Below, one piece after another: positions 48,027 to 57,461 of a stretch of 64,000 bases of DNA. Position 1 is the stretch's first letter, and each line of letters opens with the position of its first letter. Origin of the DNA: an uncultured Verrucomicrobiae bacterium (GTDB lineage: Bacteria; Verrucomicrobiota; Verrucomicrobiia; Limisphaerales; AAA164-E04); the NCBI GenBank assembly GCA_951813855.1, contig OX638380.1, positions 4,749,797-4,813,796 of the forward strand. The letters run 5' to 3'. The notes under the pieces were generated by a model. The model was not told the origin of the DNA and made no database searches. It saw only the letters and a program-made list of their open reading frames with translations. The position numbers and the translations under genes are program-made.

Positions 48027-48364
48027 AACCTGAGGGGAGGGGATAGTTGGCTAATCTCGGAAATGATCCGAACGACTCCAGTATTCCTCGGGAGCCTAGT
48101 TCACCGTTCCCGGTAATTCAAGACCGATAACGGGATGAAATCCGGTTTGCCGAGTGGCCGATAATTTCGAACTGTCAGTCGCCCGAGTATCGAACCGGAA
48201 TGAGCCGTGGTTGGTTATTTTCCCAAACCTTCCGAATTGAACACCTTAGGCGGCAACCGGTACTTGCTCGGCGCGCAACCCCGGCTATTGGCCACCCCGC
48301 ATCGCCGCCGGAGTCCCGGAACGTTCAGGCAATTTCGAAGCGGGCAGCCATCCTTTTTCGACGA
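48027..48364. other. Spacer in duplication unit 1
   Basis: This 340-bp stretch between the lipoprotein start and the SDR end corresponds to 50236-50574 in unit 2. It should hold the lipoprotein promoter. No gene is seen. Confidence 0.45.
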
Positions 48365-48880
48365 TCACCTGCGGGGTCTGACGAGTAATTCCAGAATGAC
48401 CGCACGAGGCGGCAGATTGACCGCCAGCATTACGCAGTTGGCGACGTCTTCGGGTTGCAGCATCGTGTCGCGGCTGTCCGGGGAGGGCATACTGGGCCGT
48501 AATATCAACAAGGGCGTATCGATTTCGCCGGGCAGAACGGCGCAAGCTCGGATACCTTTGCCGCCTTCCTCCGCGTTGATGGTGGAACTGAGTCCTCGTT
48601 GGCCGTATTTCGAAATGGTGTAAGCGGCGCCGGCAAGCCGGGTGCCCTGCAGCGCGGCATCGGAAACGACGTTTACGATCGTGCCTTTTTTTCTGCACCG
48701 CATCGCCGGAAGAAAGGCCTGTGCGCAATAATACACCCCGTTCAAATGAGTGTTAAGGACGGCATGATAATCTTCCAGAGACAATTCGAGCAACGCCCGG
48801 CGAGGGGTATTGGTTCCTGTCGAATTGACCAAACGCTCGACAGGGCCGAGCGTTCGCTCGACCGTTTCGGCGAAGCTTTG
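48365..48880 (-). pseudogene. SDR-family oxidoreductase, 5'-truncated copy
   Basis: The last 170 residues of an SDR, including SLEDYHAVLNTHLNGVYY, VSDAALQGTRLAGAAYTISK with the catalytic Tyr-x3-Lys, and PGEIDTPLL. The duplication border removed the N-terminal cofactor-binding glycine motif. Upstream sequence from unit 2 happens to stay open and would add a 55-residue non-SDR N-terminus (to 49042). The chimera is unlikely to bind NAD(P). Confidence 0.88.
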
Positions 48881-49167
48881 ATTTTCCGGGCCGGATCGTT
48901 TCGCCGGGCGCTCGGGTATTGTCGAGAGTCCGAGGCCCCTTCGCCCCGAACCGGTTACCCCGAAACTTGGTCGGTCGAAGCCATTCTCGAACACGCCGGC
49001 CGACCGAGAGTCCGAAGACGATTCCGCTGGCGAACTCAGCAAGCTTTGGACCGCAGAGAGCGGAACGGATTCCGCAACCTAGCGCGATCAAGCCTCGGAC
49101 GATTAGGGATTTGTCCCTGATCGGTTTCCCGTGCAGAAGTCCGCAAACTCAGGTGCCGGGAAAAGCC

Positions 49168-50235
49168 CTATTGAATGGGTTCTACCGCCGTCAAGCGGTA
49201 GGTTAAGTGAGTATTGATTCCGACATTGGCCAAGGGGCTTCCCGCAACTGCCGGTCCTTGATCGAGGGAAAACGACATCGTCATTTTCATCTTCGAATCC
49301 GAATCGACAATCAGTCCCAATTTCGGGTCGTAATGCACTGTGCCGCCCACCTGAGGGGGTTCGGAATGCGAAAGGTCTCCGGGCAGATCCATGCCGACGG
49401 TCAATTTCTTGCCCTCTTCGGCATCCATCGTTCCCGAGACCGAGACTAGCATGGTTTTGCGTTCGCCACTTAGATCCATCGAATCGAATCGGCAATTCAT
49501 CTCGATGTCCAAGGGGGCAGTTTGGTGGTCGATATGATGAATGGCACTGAACGACCAGGTGTCGCCGGGACTTAATTGACGCTCCGGGACTTCGAAACGA
49601 AAGGCATCCAAATATTGTTGGCCGAGCAAAAACTGGTCGGTAATTTGCACCATTCCCATGTCTTCGGCCCCGGACGATGCGGCGGCAAGTTCGATAGCGT
49701 TTTTGATCTCATCGATCCCGGATACGGGAGATATCCGATTGTCGGCATCAATTTCATAGCGGATCTTTTTCCCGATGAGGGGATCGAACAAAGGATCCAA
49801 GGACATTCCTAACATAGCCCCTAATGGATTGCTGTCGCCGTCAGCGGTGTTCTGGGAATCGTAAGATATCTTCATTCCCGCCATGTCCATAACGACCTTG
49901 ATGGTCAGAAATTCCAATTCCGTCAAACGGCTGCCGTCTGGTCTGAATTCTAAGACGGAAACTGCCACGTCCTGAGTAATGTCTTGTTTGATATTCGCCC
50001 CTGGCATTCCCATGCCCCCCAACAACCCGCTCATATCGATCACGTTCGCCAACTCATGCGTATAAAGGTAGCGTTGGCCGACCGTGGCTTTTTGGGCGGC
50101 ACTCGCAGCTGGATTCTGGGACGTGTTCTGGGACGAGCAACTCGTACCGAGAATGGCCAATCCGAGCGATATGCTCAAGGCCAACGCCCCGTAACCGCTT
50201 GAGGTTTTGATCAGAGAATTAAACAAACCGTGCAT
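49168..50235 (-). CDS. DUF6263-like lipoprotein, copy 2
   Basis: A 355-residue paralogue of the gene at 46959-48026. It has the same lipobox Cys33 and fold pattern (KATVGQRYLYTHELANVIDM, DVAVSVLEFRPDGSRLTELE). Differences are scattered and mostly conservative, with clusters near residues 60-75 and 235-245, so the two may differ in binding specificity. The intact reading frames suggest the duplicate is retained by selection. Function unknown. Confidence 0.8.
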   Translation of the reverse strand: MHGLFNSLIKTSSGYGALALSISLGLAILGTSCSSQNTSQNPAASAAQKATVGQRYLYTHELANVIDMSGLLGGMGMPGANIKQDITQDVAVSVLEFRPDGSRLTELEFLTIKVVMDMAGMKISYDSQNTADGDSNPLGAMLGMSLDPLFDPLIGKKIRYEIDADNRISPVSGIDEIKNAIELAAASSGAEDMGMVQITDQFLLGQQYLDAFRFEVPERQLSPGDTWSFSAIHHIDHQTAPLDIEMNCRFDSMDLSGERKTMLVSVSGTMDAEEGKKLTVGMDLPGDLSHSEPPQVGGTVHYDPKLGLIVDSDSKMKMTMSFSLDQGPAVAGSPLANVGINTHLTYRLTAVEPIQ

Positions 50236-50574
50236 AATATGAGGGGAGGGGATATTTGGCTAATCTCGGAAATGATCCGAACGACGCCGGTATGTCCTCG
50301 GGAGCCTAGTTCACCGTTCCCGGTAATACAAGACCGATAACGGGATGCAATCCGGTTTGCCGAGTGGCCGATAAATTCGAACGGTCAGTCGCCTGAGTAT
50401 CGAACTGGAAAGAGCCGTGGTTGGTTATTTTCCCAAGCCTTCTGAGCTGAACACCTTCGGCGGCAATCGGTACTCGCTCGGCGCGCAACCCCGGTTATTG
50501 GCCGCCAGGCATCGTTGCCGGAGTCCCGGAACGTTCCGGCAATTTCGAAGCGGGCAGCCTTTCTTTTTCGACGA
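50236..50574. other. Spacer in duplication unit 2
   Basis: Parallel to 48027-48364. It contains no gene; the lipoprotein promoter is expected here. Confidence 0.45.
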
Positions 50575-51336
50575 TCACCTGCGGGGTCTGACGAGTAATT
50601 CCTGAACGACCACACGAGGCGGCAGATTGACCGCCAGCATTACGCAGTCGGCGACATCTTCGGGTTGCAGCATCGTGTCGCGGCTTTCCGGGGAGGGCAT
50701 ACTGGGCCGTAATTTCAACAAGGGCGTATCGATTTCGCCGGGCAGAACGGCACAAGCTCGGATACCGTTGCCGCCTTCCTCCGCGTTGATGGTGGAACTG
50801 AGTCCTCGTTGGCCGTATTTCGACATGGTGTAAGCGGCGCCGGCAAGCCGGGTGCCCTGCAGCGCGGCATCGGAAACGACATTTACGATCGTGCCTTTTT
50901 TCCTCCTCCGCATCGCCGGAAGAAAGGCCTGAGCGCAATAATACGCCCCGTTCAAATTCGTGTTAAGGACGGCATGATAATCTTCCAGAGACAATTCGAG
51001 CAACGCCCGGCGAGGAGTATTGGTTCCTGCCGAATTAACCAAAAGCTCGACAGGGCCGAGCGTTAGCTCGACCGTTTCGGCGAAGCTTTGGACGTTCTCG
51101 GCGTCGCCGATATCGACCGATCGGCAAAGGTAATTTTCTATCTCGAATCCGGCGAGTTCGGCCGTTTCGGCCAAGGACTGTTCCGAGCGTCCCATGAGAG
51201 CTAGCCGCCATCCCTGTCTGGCCAGGGCGATAACGACCGCACGGCCGACTCCGGACCCGGCGCCGGTGACAACGCCGACAGTATTCGTTTTTTGCCGTTC
51301 GGAATCCGAAAAAGTTGTTGGTTCGACCGCTGACAT
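50575..51336 (-). CDS. Short-chain dehydrogenase/reductase (SDR)
   Basis: A 253-residue classical SDR. The cofactor motif TGAGSGVG lies at residues 25-32, NSAG at about 104, and the catalytic Ser in VSDAALQGT and Tyr-x3-Lys in AAYTMSKYG follow in normal order. Length and arrangement fit 3-oxoacyl-ACP reductase-like or sugar/alcohol dehydrogenases. The substrate is not evident. This is the intact version of the truncated copy at 48365-48880. Confidence 0.92.
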   Translation of the reverse strand: MSAVEPTTFSDSERQKTNTVGVVTGAGSGVGRAVVIALARQGWRLALMGRSEQSLAETAELAGFEIENYLCRSVDIGDAENVQSFAETVELTLGPVELLVNSAGTNTPRRALLELSLEDYHAVLNTNLNGAYYCAQAFLPAMRRRKKGTIVNVVSDAALQGTRLAGAAYTMSKYGQRGLSSTINAEEGGNGIRACAVLPGEIDTPLLKLRPSMPSPESRDTMLQPEDVADCVMLAVNLPPRVVVQELLVRPRR

Positions 51337-52036
51337 GGGGAATGCATTAACCGTGACCGTCGACCTTGGCCGGCACTCGATCCTAGCGGAAACAGGGGAG
51401 GAACGGCAGCTGGCAGCAAGGCCGATTGATCGTCGCCGACGAGCACGATGGGGTCAAGGCCAAGACCGTTTCAACGACGCCTTCACTGCTACAACGCCGC
51501 CGGACCCTGATCGGCGAAATCTTGCCAAGCAGGTATCCCGGAGCAATTAATCCAGATTTCGATTCTCCATCGGAATTTCGTTTTCTCGAGTCCTTCCCGG
51601 AGATCGGGCCATTCACGCTCGGCGTCGATCTAATCGTAACCTGATATCCGACCGAAAACGGGTTCGTGCGATTTGCGTCGCTTGGCCAAAACCGTTCTAG
51701 CGACCCGGTGCTCCAGAAAACAGCCCGCCGCCGTTTGCAGGTTGATCGTCCACTCGAACCTTCGCGATGAGAGGTGTAATTGGGACCGAACGGCCGTAAA
51801 ACCACCCGGTCAACCAACCTATCCATCCCGTTCTGCGCCTCGTGATTAGAATAGCGCAAACAACGAGGAAATCAATCGGAACCAAGAATTATCGGGGCGC
51901 TTTATCCCGCTGCAAAACGCGTAAAAAAACCACTCTTACAGGAATGATCTCGAAGCGATATCCCGATTCGACCTGGATAATCTGTCTTGAGTTAGCGGCT
52001 TGTCTTCGCCTCCGAACCGGGTTACCTTGGGAACGT
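51337..52036. other. Divergent intergenic region between SDR and ffh
   Basis: About 700 bp without a convincing gene. A 72-codon plus frame (51426-51644, ADEHDGVKAKTVSTTPSLLQ) is open, but I recognise no family. Promoters for both flanking genes should lie here. Confidence 0.4.
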
Positions 52037-53383
52037 ATGTTTGATACGTTATCAAGCAGTTTGCAATCTGCTTTCAGGAACCTTCGCGGTCTGGGCAAAA
52101 TCTCCGAATCCAACATATCCGATTCGTTGCGTGAAGTCCGCATGGCCCTGCTGGAGGCCGATGTCAACTTCAAAGTCGCCCGGGATTTCATTGAAGACGT
52201 CAAGCAAAAAGCCATCGGCGAGAAGGTCTTGCGCAGCGTCCATCCCGGTCAGCAGATTGTCAAAGTTATCCACGACAAGTTGGTCGAATTACTGGGCTCC
52301 TCTCACGAGGATCTCGATCTCGGCGAGCGAACCCCCGCTTCGATTTTGATGGTCGGACTGCACGGCTCCGGGAAGACGACCACCAGCGGCAAATTAGCCA
52401 AACAGTTGCTCCGGGACCGGAAGAAGCCCTTGCTGGTGGCGGCCGACGTCTACCGGCCGGCGGCGATGGAGCAACTCCAAGTGTTGGGTGAACAGGTGGG
52501 CGCACCGGTTTTGGCCCTTCACGGCGAGACCAAAGTTCTCCGCATCGCCAAACAAGCGCAGAAGGAAGCCGAGGCGCAAGAGCGAGACGTGGTGATCTAC
52601 GACACGGCTGGACGGTTGCAAGTCGACGAAGAGTTGATTCAGGAATTAATCGGGCTGAAAAACAAAATCCAACCGCAGGAAATTCTCCTAGTGCTAGATG
52701 CCGCCACCGGTCAGGAAGCGGTCAACGTCGCCACCCATTTCAACGAAGCGTTGGAAATCTCCGGCTGCATTCTGACGAAACTGGACGGCGACGCTCGCGG
52801 GGGCGCGGCCCTCAGCATGAAGGCCGTTACGGGCAAACCGATCAAATTCGTCGGAACGGGCGAAAAGCTGGATAATTTCGATCGGTTTTACCCGGATCGG
52901 ATGGCGGGGCGCATCTTGGGCATGGGCGACGTGGTGAGCTTGGTGGAAAAGGTGTCTCAGGACGTCAGTAAGGAAGAAATGGCCCTGAAAGAACAAAAGT
53001 TGATGCAGGGAGATTTCACCTTGGTCGACTTTCTCGACCAGATGAGACTCATGCGCAAGATGGGGTCGATGGAATCGATCCTCCGCATGATCCCTGGAGG
53101 CGCCAATATGCTCAATGGCAATCAGTTGGGGCAAACCGAGAAGAATTTCTCCCGCATGGAAGCGATGATTTGTTCCATGACCCCCCGCGAACGTCAAAAA
53201 CCGCAAATCCTCAATGCTCGGCGCCGTAAACGAATTGCCGCCGGGAGCGGCGTGCGGATTACCGAATTGAACAGTATGCTTAGCCGCTTCGGCCAGATGC
53301 GGAAGATGATGAAGAAAATGACCAAAAACAAAAAGATGCTGCGGAAAATGGCTAACCGGATTCCGGGCTTGTCGCTCGGTTGA
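52037..53383 (+). CDS. ffh: Signal recognition particle protein Ffh
   Basis: A 448-residue SRP54 GTPase that with 4.5S RNA delivers nascent membrane proteins to FtsY. Order: N domain from MFDTLSSSLQSAFRNLRGLG, G domain with MVGLHGSGKTTTSGKLA (P-loop), DVYRPAAMEQL, YDTAGRLQVDEEL and ILTKLDGDARGG, then the methionine-rich M domain (MRKMGSMESILRMIPGGANM and FGQMRKMMKKMTKNKKMLRK). I chose ATG 52037 because it matches the family start; the frame is open further upstream without resemblance. Confidence 0.97.
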   Translation: MFDTLSSSLQSAFRNLRGLGKISESNISDSLREVRMALLEADVNFKVARDFIEDVKQKAIGEKVLRSVHPGQQIVKVIHDKLVELLGSSHEDLDLGERTPASILMVGLHGSGKTTTSGKLAKQLLRDRKKPLLVAADVYRPAAMEQLQVLGEQVGAPVLALHGETKVLRIAKQAQKEAEAQERDVVIYDTAGRLQVDEELIQELIGLKNKIQPQEILLVLDAATGQEAVNVATHFNEALEISGCILTKLDGDARGGAALSMKAVTGKPIKFVGTGEKLDNFDRFYPDRMAGRILGMGDVVSLVEKVSQDVSKEEMALKEQKLMQGDFTLVDFLDQMRLMRKMGSMESILRMIPGGANMLNGNQLGQTEKNFSRMEAMICSMTPRERQKPQILNARRRKRIAAGSGVRITELNSMLSRFGQMRKMMKKMTKNKKMLRKMANRIPGLSLG

Positions 53384-53390
53384 ACCGACC

Positions 53391-53621
53391 ATGGAATGGG
53401 TCACGATCAGTCGCCAGTTTAACGCCGCCCACGCCCATTTGATTCGTTCCCGGCTGGAAGCCTCCAGCATCGAAGCGCGCATCCAGGGGGAACTGGCTTC
53501 CTTTTCTATCGCCGGTTATGCCTTGGCTTCCGGGGGCATCCGCATCCAGGTTCTTTCCGGGAAAATCGAAGTGGCCAAAACCTTGATCGAATCGATAGAG
53601 CGTTCGGATGAACTCTCTTAA
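53391..53621 (+). CDS. DUF2007 family protein
   Basis: A 76-residue protein with the DUF2007 pattern: TISRQFNAAHAHLIRSRLEA, SSIEARIQGE and IRIQVLSGKIEVAKTLIES. These small proteins are annotated as putative signal transducers, without a proven role. It starts 8 bp after ffh, and its end overlaps the next gene by 14 bp, so the three are probably one transcript. Confidence 0.8.
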   Translation: MEWVTISRQFNAAHAHLIRSRLEASSIEARIQGELASFSIAGYALASGGIRIQVLSGKIEVAKTLIESIERSDELS

Positions 53622-54987
53622 TTCTCCGAACGGCGAAGAGCTTGCCCAACTGATCGCTCCGGAAGATTTGATCGTCGCGGAAGACGGGCGGCGGCGCTAC
53701 GCCGGGGACAAGTGGTTCGCCTCGAATCTTCCCGATGCGGTCGTCCTGCCTCAAGACGCGCAAACCGTTTCGCGAGTGTTGGCTTACGCCCATCGCCGGA
53801 ACATCCCGGTGACAGCGCGGGGAGCAGGATACGGTTACGTCGGGGGATGCGTCCCTGTGCAAGGCGGCATCGTTCTTTCCACCGAGCGGATGAACCGGAT
53901 CCTGGCGATCGACAAACAGGACTATGTCGCCGTCGTCGAACCGGGCGTGATCACGGCCGACCTGCAGTCGGCAGCGGATCGTCAAGGCCTCTACTATCCG
54001 CCCGATCCGGCCAGCCGGAACGATTGCAGCTTGGGGGGCAATATCGCTACCAACGCCGGAGGGCCTCGCTGTCTCAAGTACGGAGTGACGCGCGATTACG
54101 TCTTGGGACTGACTGTCGTCTTGGCCGACGGAACCGTCGGCAGGCTAGGGGGAAGAACCCACAAAAATAAAACCGGCTTCGATCTGCACCGTCTTTTTGT
54201 GGGGAGCGAGGGGCTCTTGGGAGTCATCGTTGAAGCCACCCTCAAATTGTTGCCCAAACCGCCGTTTCGCGCCTGCCTCAGCGTAGGCTTCGGAGCCATG
54301 GAACCGGCCGTCAAGGCGGTGCGTCAGATTTTGGATTTGGGGTTTTTGCCTTCGGCTCTGGAATTGGCCGACGAATTCACGTTGAATGCCGCCGCCGAGC
54401 GCACCGGCAGCTACCTGTTCGCCGGTTGCCGTTCGCATCTCATCGTGGAGTTGGACGGGCAGGAAACGTCGGTTCGAACCGAAATCGCCACCTTGGAAAC
54501 CGCCTTGTCTCGCTTGAACCCCGTCTTCGTTCGCCCGGGATGCGGCGAGGAACCGTGTGAAGCGATCTGGCGGGTTCGCCGGGAATTTTCCTTCGCTCTG
54601 CGAGACACGGGACTGACGAAACTCAATCAGGATATCGTCGTGCCGCGGGGACGGCTGGAAGCGCTCTTCGCCTTCGCCGCGGGATTGCAACGGAAATACC
54701 GGATTCAGTTAGCCTGTTTCGGCCATGCCGGCGACGGCAATATCCACGTGAACCTGATGGTGGATCGACAGGATCCCGAGCAACGGGCTCGTTGCCGGCA
54801 AGCGGTCGACGAACTCTTCCGGCAAGTGCTTCAATGGGGCGGTTCCATTACCGGCGAACACGGCATCGGTTTGGCCCGTCTTCCTTGGTGGGAGTCGGCA
54901 GCTCCGCCGGAAGTTCGCCGGATGCATCGGTCAATCAAACAGGCTCTGGACCGTCGATCGATTCTGAATCCCGGCAAGTTCGTTTGA
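53608..54987 (+). CDS. FAD-binding oxidoreductase, GlcD-like
   Basis: A 459-residue FAD-linked 2-hydroxyacid dehydrogenase, glycolate oxidase subunit GlcD or D-lactate dehydrogenase type. The PCMH FAD-binding domain has VTARGAGYGYVGGCVPVQGG and SLGGNIATNAGGPRCLKYG. The C-terminal cap domain has LACFGHAGDGNIHVNLM and GSITGEHGIGLAR. Length and motifs are typical. GlcE and GlcF partners are not adjacent, which favours a single-subunit dehydrogenase. It overlaps the DUF2007 gene. Confidence 0.92.
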   Translation: MNSLNSPNGEELAQLIAPEDLIVAEDGRRRYAGDKWFASNLPDAVVLPQDAQTVSRVLAYAHRRNIPVTARGAGYGYVGGCVPVQGGIVLSTERMNRILAIDKQDYVAVVEPGVITADLQSAADRQGLYYPPDPASRNDCSLGGNIATNAGGPRCLKYGVTRDYVLGLTVVLADGTVGRLGGRTHKNKTGFDLHRLFVGSEGLLGVIVEATLKLLPKPPFRACLSVGFGAMEPAVKAVRQILDLGFLPSALELADEFTLNAAAERTGSYLFAGCRSHLIVELDGQETSVRTEIATLETALSRLNPVFVRPGCGEEPCEAIWRVRREFSFALRDTGLTKLNQDIVVPRGRLEALFAFAAGLQRKYRIQLACFGHAGDGNIHVNLMVDRQDPEQRARCRQAVDELFRQVLQWGGSITGEHGIGLARLPWWESAAPPEVRRMHRSIKQALDRRSILNPGKFV

Positions 54988-55013
54988 CCGCCGGCAACCG
55001 ACGCTTCCGGCGG
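54988..55013. terminator. Bidirectional hairpin terminator
   Basis: A 7-bp perfect stem (CCGCCGG with CCGGCGG) and a 12-base loop fill the 27-bp gap between the convergent glcD-like and trkA genes. Confidence 0.55.
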
Positions 55014-55014
55014 C

Positions 55015-56370
55015 TCACTGGGAAATGAACCGCACGAATTTCATGCGGGATTTCGAGGTCACGGCCAGATAAACCGCGTCTTCGGCTTGGAGCACGGTGT
55101 CGCCCGTAGGGATTTCGGCGTTCAATCCCTGCACCCGGCCGATCAGCGAACCGCCCTCGGGCCAGACGATTTCCGAAACCTTCTTTTCGGCGATCCGGGA
55201 ATTCTCCGGAATGACCACCTGGATGATTTCGACGTCGGGTTTCAGGTCGACGATATGATGATATTTGTTTGGATTCTCCACGAATCGCATGAGTTCCTTG
55301 CCGGACTCGATCCGGGGACTCACAACCGCGAGAATTCCCAGCCGCTGGCGATTGTTCTCGATCACGCGGGCGGTATCGGGCCGATGAATCAAGGCGAGGC
55401 AATTTACGTCGCCCAGGGTGTCGGCTTGCAGGCAAGCCATGACGTTGTCTTCGTCGTCGGCGGTGGCGGCAACGAAGAAGTCTGCTTCGCCCACCTGTTC
55501 TTCCTGCAGCACGCTGAGAGAGGTGGCGTCGCCGTGGATAATATCCGCTTCGGCGGCCGAATGCGACAGCCGAGCGCATTCGTTTTTGTTTTTGTCCATG
55601 ATTCGAATCTTGGCGTCGCTCCGAAGTATCTGATAGAGCATGAGGCCATATCCGCCGCCGCCGGCGATCACCACGTTTTTTTTACGCGGTTGCGGGATGG
55701 CAGGATTAATTTTCCGGATGATTTTTTGGATGACGTTCGGGGTGCCGAACAAGGTGACCAGATCGCCGGCTTCCAAGTGATCGCTGCCGTTCGGAAACAA
55801 GGTTCGGTCGGCCCGATGCAAGGTCGCGATCCGCACTCCCTTGGGCAGGTCGAATTGAGCGATAGGACGGTCGAGCCATTCGCTTTTTTTCGACACGTTC
55901 AATTGCTGCAACTCGATTCGGCCCCGTTCGATATCCTCGGTCCGGAGACTCTGTTCCGGGGTGCTAACGTGTTTGGCCAGCTTAAGCGCCGCCAAACGCT
56001 CCAGATTAAACAGATGGTCGATGCCGAAAAAATCTCGAACGTCCAAGATCAGCATGTCCAATTCGACGCCGGCCTGCAGGCGGGCGATCGTTTTGCGGGC
56101 CCCCAGCTTTTTGGCTATCGCGGCGGCTACCAGATTAGTGTTTTCCCGTTGGGTGACGGCTAAAAAAAGTTCGCAATCGGTGATGTTATGTTCCGCCAAC
56201 ACTCGAGCCGACGAACCATTGTCGCACACGATTTTGGCGTCGAGCTCGTCACGCAAATCGTCGGTGGTACGCTCGTCGCTGTCGATCAGGGTAATGTTGT
56301 GTAGTTCGTTGGAGAGATTTTTCGCCAGGTGTTTGCCCACCTCTCCCGCGCCCACGATGAAGATATTCAC
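55015..56370 (-). CDS. trkA: Trk potassium uptake NAD-binding protein TrkA
   Basis: A 451-residue peripheral subunit that binds NAD(H) and gates the Trk/Ktr potassium channel at the membrane. It has two repeats of RCK N plus RCK C. The first nucleotide motif IFIVGAGEVGKHLAKNL is at the N-terminus; the second is NVVIAGGGGYGLMLYQILR. GTG 56370 is chosen because it puts the first Rossmann strand at the start; the frame is open upstream. No trkH is adjacent. Confidence 0.92.
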   Translation of the reverse strand: MNIFIVGAGEVGKHLAKNLSNELHNITLIDSDERTTDDLRDELDAKIVCDNGSSARVLAEHNITDCELFLAVTQRENTNLVAAAIAKKLGARKTIARLQAGVELDMLILDVRDFFGIDHLFNLERLAALKLAKHVSTPEQSLRTEDIERGRIELQQLNVSKKSEWLDRPIAQFDLPKGVRIATLHRADRTLFPNGSDHLEAGDLVTLFGTPNVIQKIIRKINPAIPQPRKKNVVIAGGGGYGLMLYQILRSDAKIRIMDKNKNECARLSHSAAEADIIHGDATSLSVLQEEQVGEADFFVAATADDEDNVMACLQADTLGDVNCLALIHRPDTARVIENNRQRLGILAVVSPRIESGKELMRFVENPNKYHHIVDLKPDVEIIQVVIPENSRIAEKKVSEIVWPEGGSLIGRVQGLNAEIPTGDTVLQAEDAVYLAVTSKSRMKFVRFISQ

Positions 56371-56517
56371 TCGACGGAAAATGTCTGGAAAAACCCGATG
56401 CGACTCAAGATTATTCCTGAGCCGGAGCCGACGGCCCGACGGCGAGACCGCCAAGCCGCAACGAGGTAGAACGAGCGTGATTCCCACAGTCCGTAACGCT
56501 AGGTTCCGATCATTCCG

Positions 56518-57408
56518 GTGCGAACTTTAAACGATCTCTGGCAATACGGCGTCAAGGCGTTGCGCGAAGCGGCTGTAACCGAACCGCAAACCGAATGGGA
56601 ATGGCTCATCGAACACGTCACCGGTTTTCCCCGCTTGGAGATTCCGCTGCATCGGACTCGAACTCTCGAGCGGAACCAAGAAGAACGTTTGCTCGCGTTG
56701 CTGGATCGGCGCTGTCGCCGCGAACCGCTGCAGCGGTTGATCGGTTGGGTTTCCTTTCGGGGCCTGAGAATCGATGTGGCTCCGGGAGTGTTCATTCCCC
56801 GGCCGGAAACGGAACTGTTGGCGGAGCGGGCGCTCGCTAGCTTGGGCACCGCCGATCGCCCGGTCGCTGCGCTGGATTTGGGAACCGGCACCGGGTGCCT
56901 GGCCATCGCCTTGGCCCAGGAACGAAACGATCTCGACTGCTGGATGGTGGACCGCTCCCCCGAAGCCCTGGCTCTGGCGCAAAAAAACGCCGATCGCCAT
57001 CGACTCGCCGATCGGTTGCATCCGGTGGAATCCGATTGGTTCGTCGGTTTGCCGCCGAATCGGGCGTTCGATCTCGTCGTGGCCAATCCGCCCTACATCG
57101 CTCACCGCGAGCTCGAAACTTTGCCGCCGGAAGTTCGCGTCCATGATCCGCGGCTCGCTCTGGACGGTGGCGAAACCGGACTGGACGCCTATCGCGAAAT
57201 TGCCGAGCACGGTCGAACCCGGCTCGCCGCCGGCGGCAGCCTCATGCTGGAAATCGGCGCCGGGCAGGGGATGTCCGTGCAACAGATTTTCGTGGCCCGC
57301 GGCTGGAAATACGCCGGTTCCTATCGGGATTACGGCGGCCACGAGCGCATCTTGGCTTTCGCCGCCGGCGATCAGGAAAAACTCTCGCCGGAAAACTTGA
57401 GAAATTAA
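56518..57408 (+). CDS. prmC: Peptide chain release factor N5-glutamine methyltransferase
   Basis: A 296-residue SAM-dependent methyltransferase that modifies the GGQ glutamine of RF1 and RF2. The N-terminal helical domain is followed by FIPRPETELLAERAL, the SAM motif ALDLGTGTGCLAIAL and catalytic VVANPPYI. The start is GTG 56518, giving a family-like N-terminus (RTLNDLWQYGVKALREAAV). It is transcribed away from trkA and lies 54 bp before murA, so they may be linked. prfA is not next to it here. Confidence 0.95.
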   Translation: MRTLNDLWQYGVKALREAAVTEPQTEWEWLIEHVTGFPRLEIPLHRTRTLERNQEERLLALLDRRCRREPLQRLIGWVSFRGLRIDVAPGVFIPRPETELLAERALASLGTADRPVAALDLGTGTGCLAIALAQERNDLDCWMVDRSPEALALAQKNADRHRLADRLHPVESDWFVGLPPNRAFDLVVANPPYIAHRELETLPPEVRVHDPRLALDGGETGLDAYREIAEHGRTRLAAGGSLMLEIGAGQGMSVQQIFVARGWKYAGSYRDYGGHERILAFAAGDQEKLSPENLRN

Positions 57409-57461
57409 CCGAAGAAAGGTAAGGTAAGTAGAGTCGGGGAAGTGTACTAAAAAAGATCTCC

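Larger units (their letters stand above)
46672..48880. repeat. 2.21-kb tandem duplication, unit 1
   Basis: Unit 1 (46672-48880) and unit 2 (48881-51090) begin with the same sequence ATTTTCCGGGCCGGAT and run in parallel for 2.21 kb with scattered substitutions. Each holds about 285 bp of gene-poor sequence, a full lipoprotein gene on the minus strand, a 340-bp spacer and the 3' two thirds of an SDR gene. The left border, the unit junction and the right border share only TTG, suggesting a microhomology-type duplication. Confidence 0.93.
48881..51090. repeat. 2.21-kb tandem duplication, unit 2
   Basis: Second unit of the tandem duplication. It carries the complete second lipoprotein gene, and its SDR portion continues beyond 51090 into the intact N-terminus. 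Unit 2 is therefore joined to the original 5' flank, and unit 1 to the original 3' flank. Confidence 0.93.
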
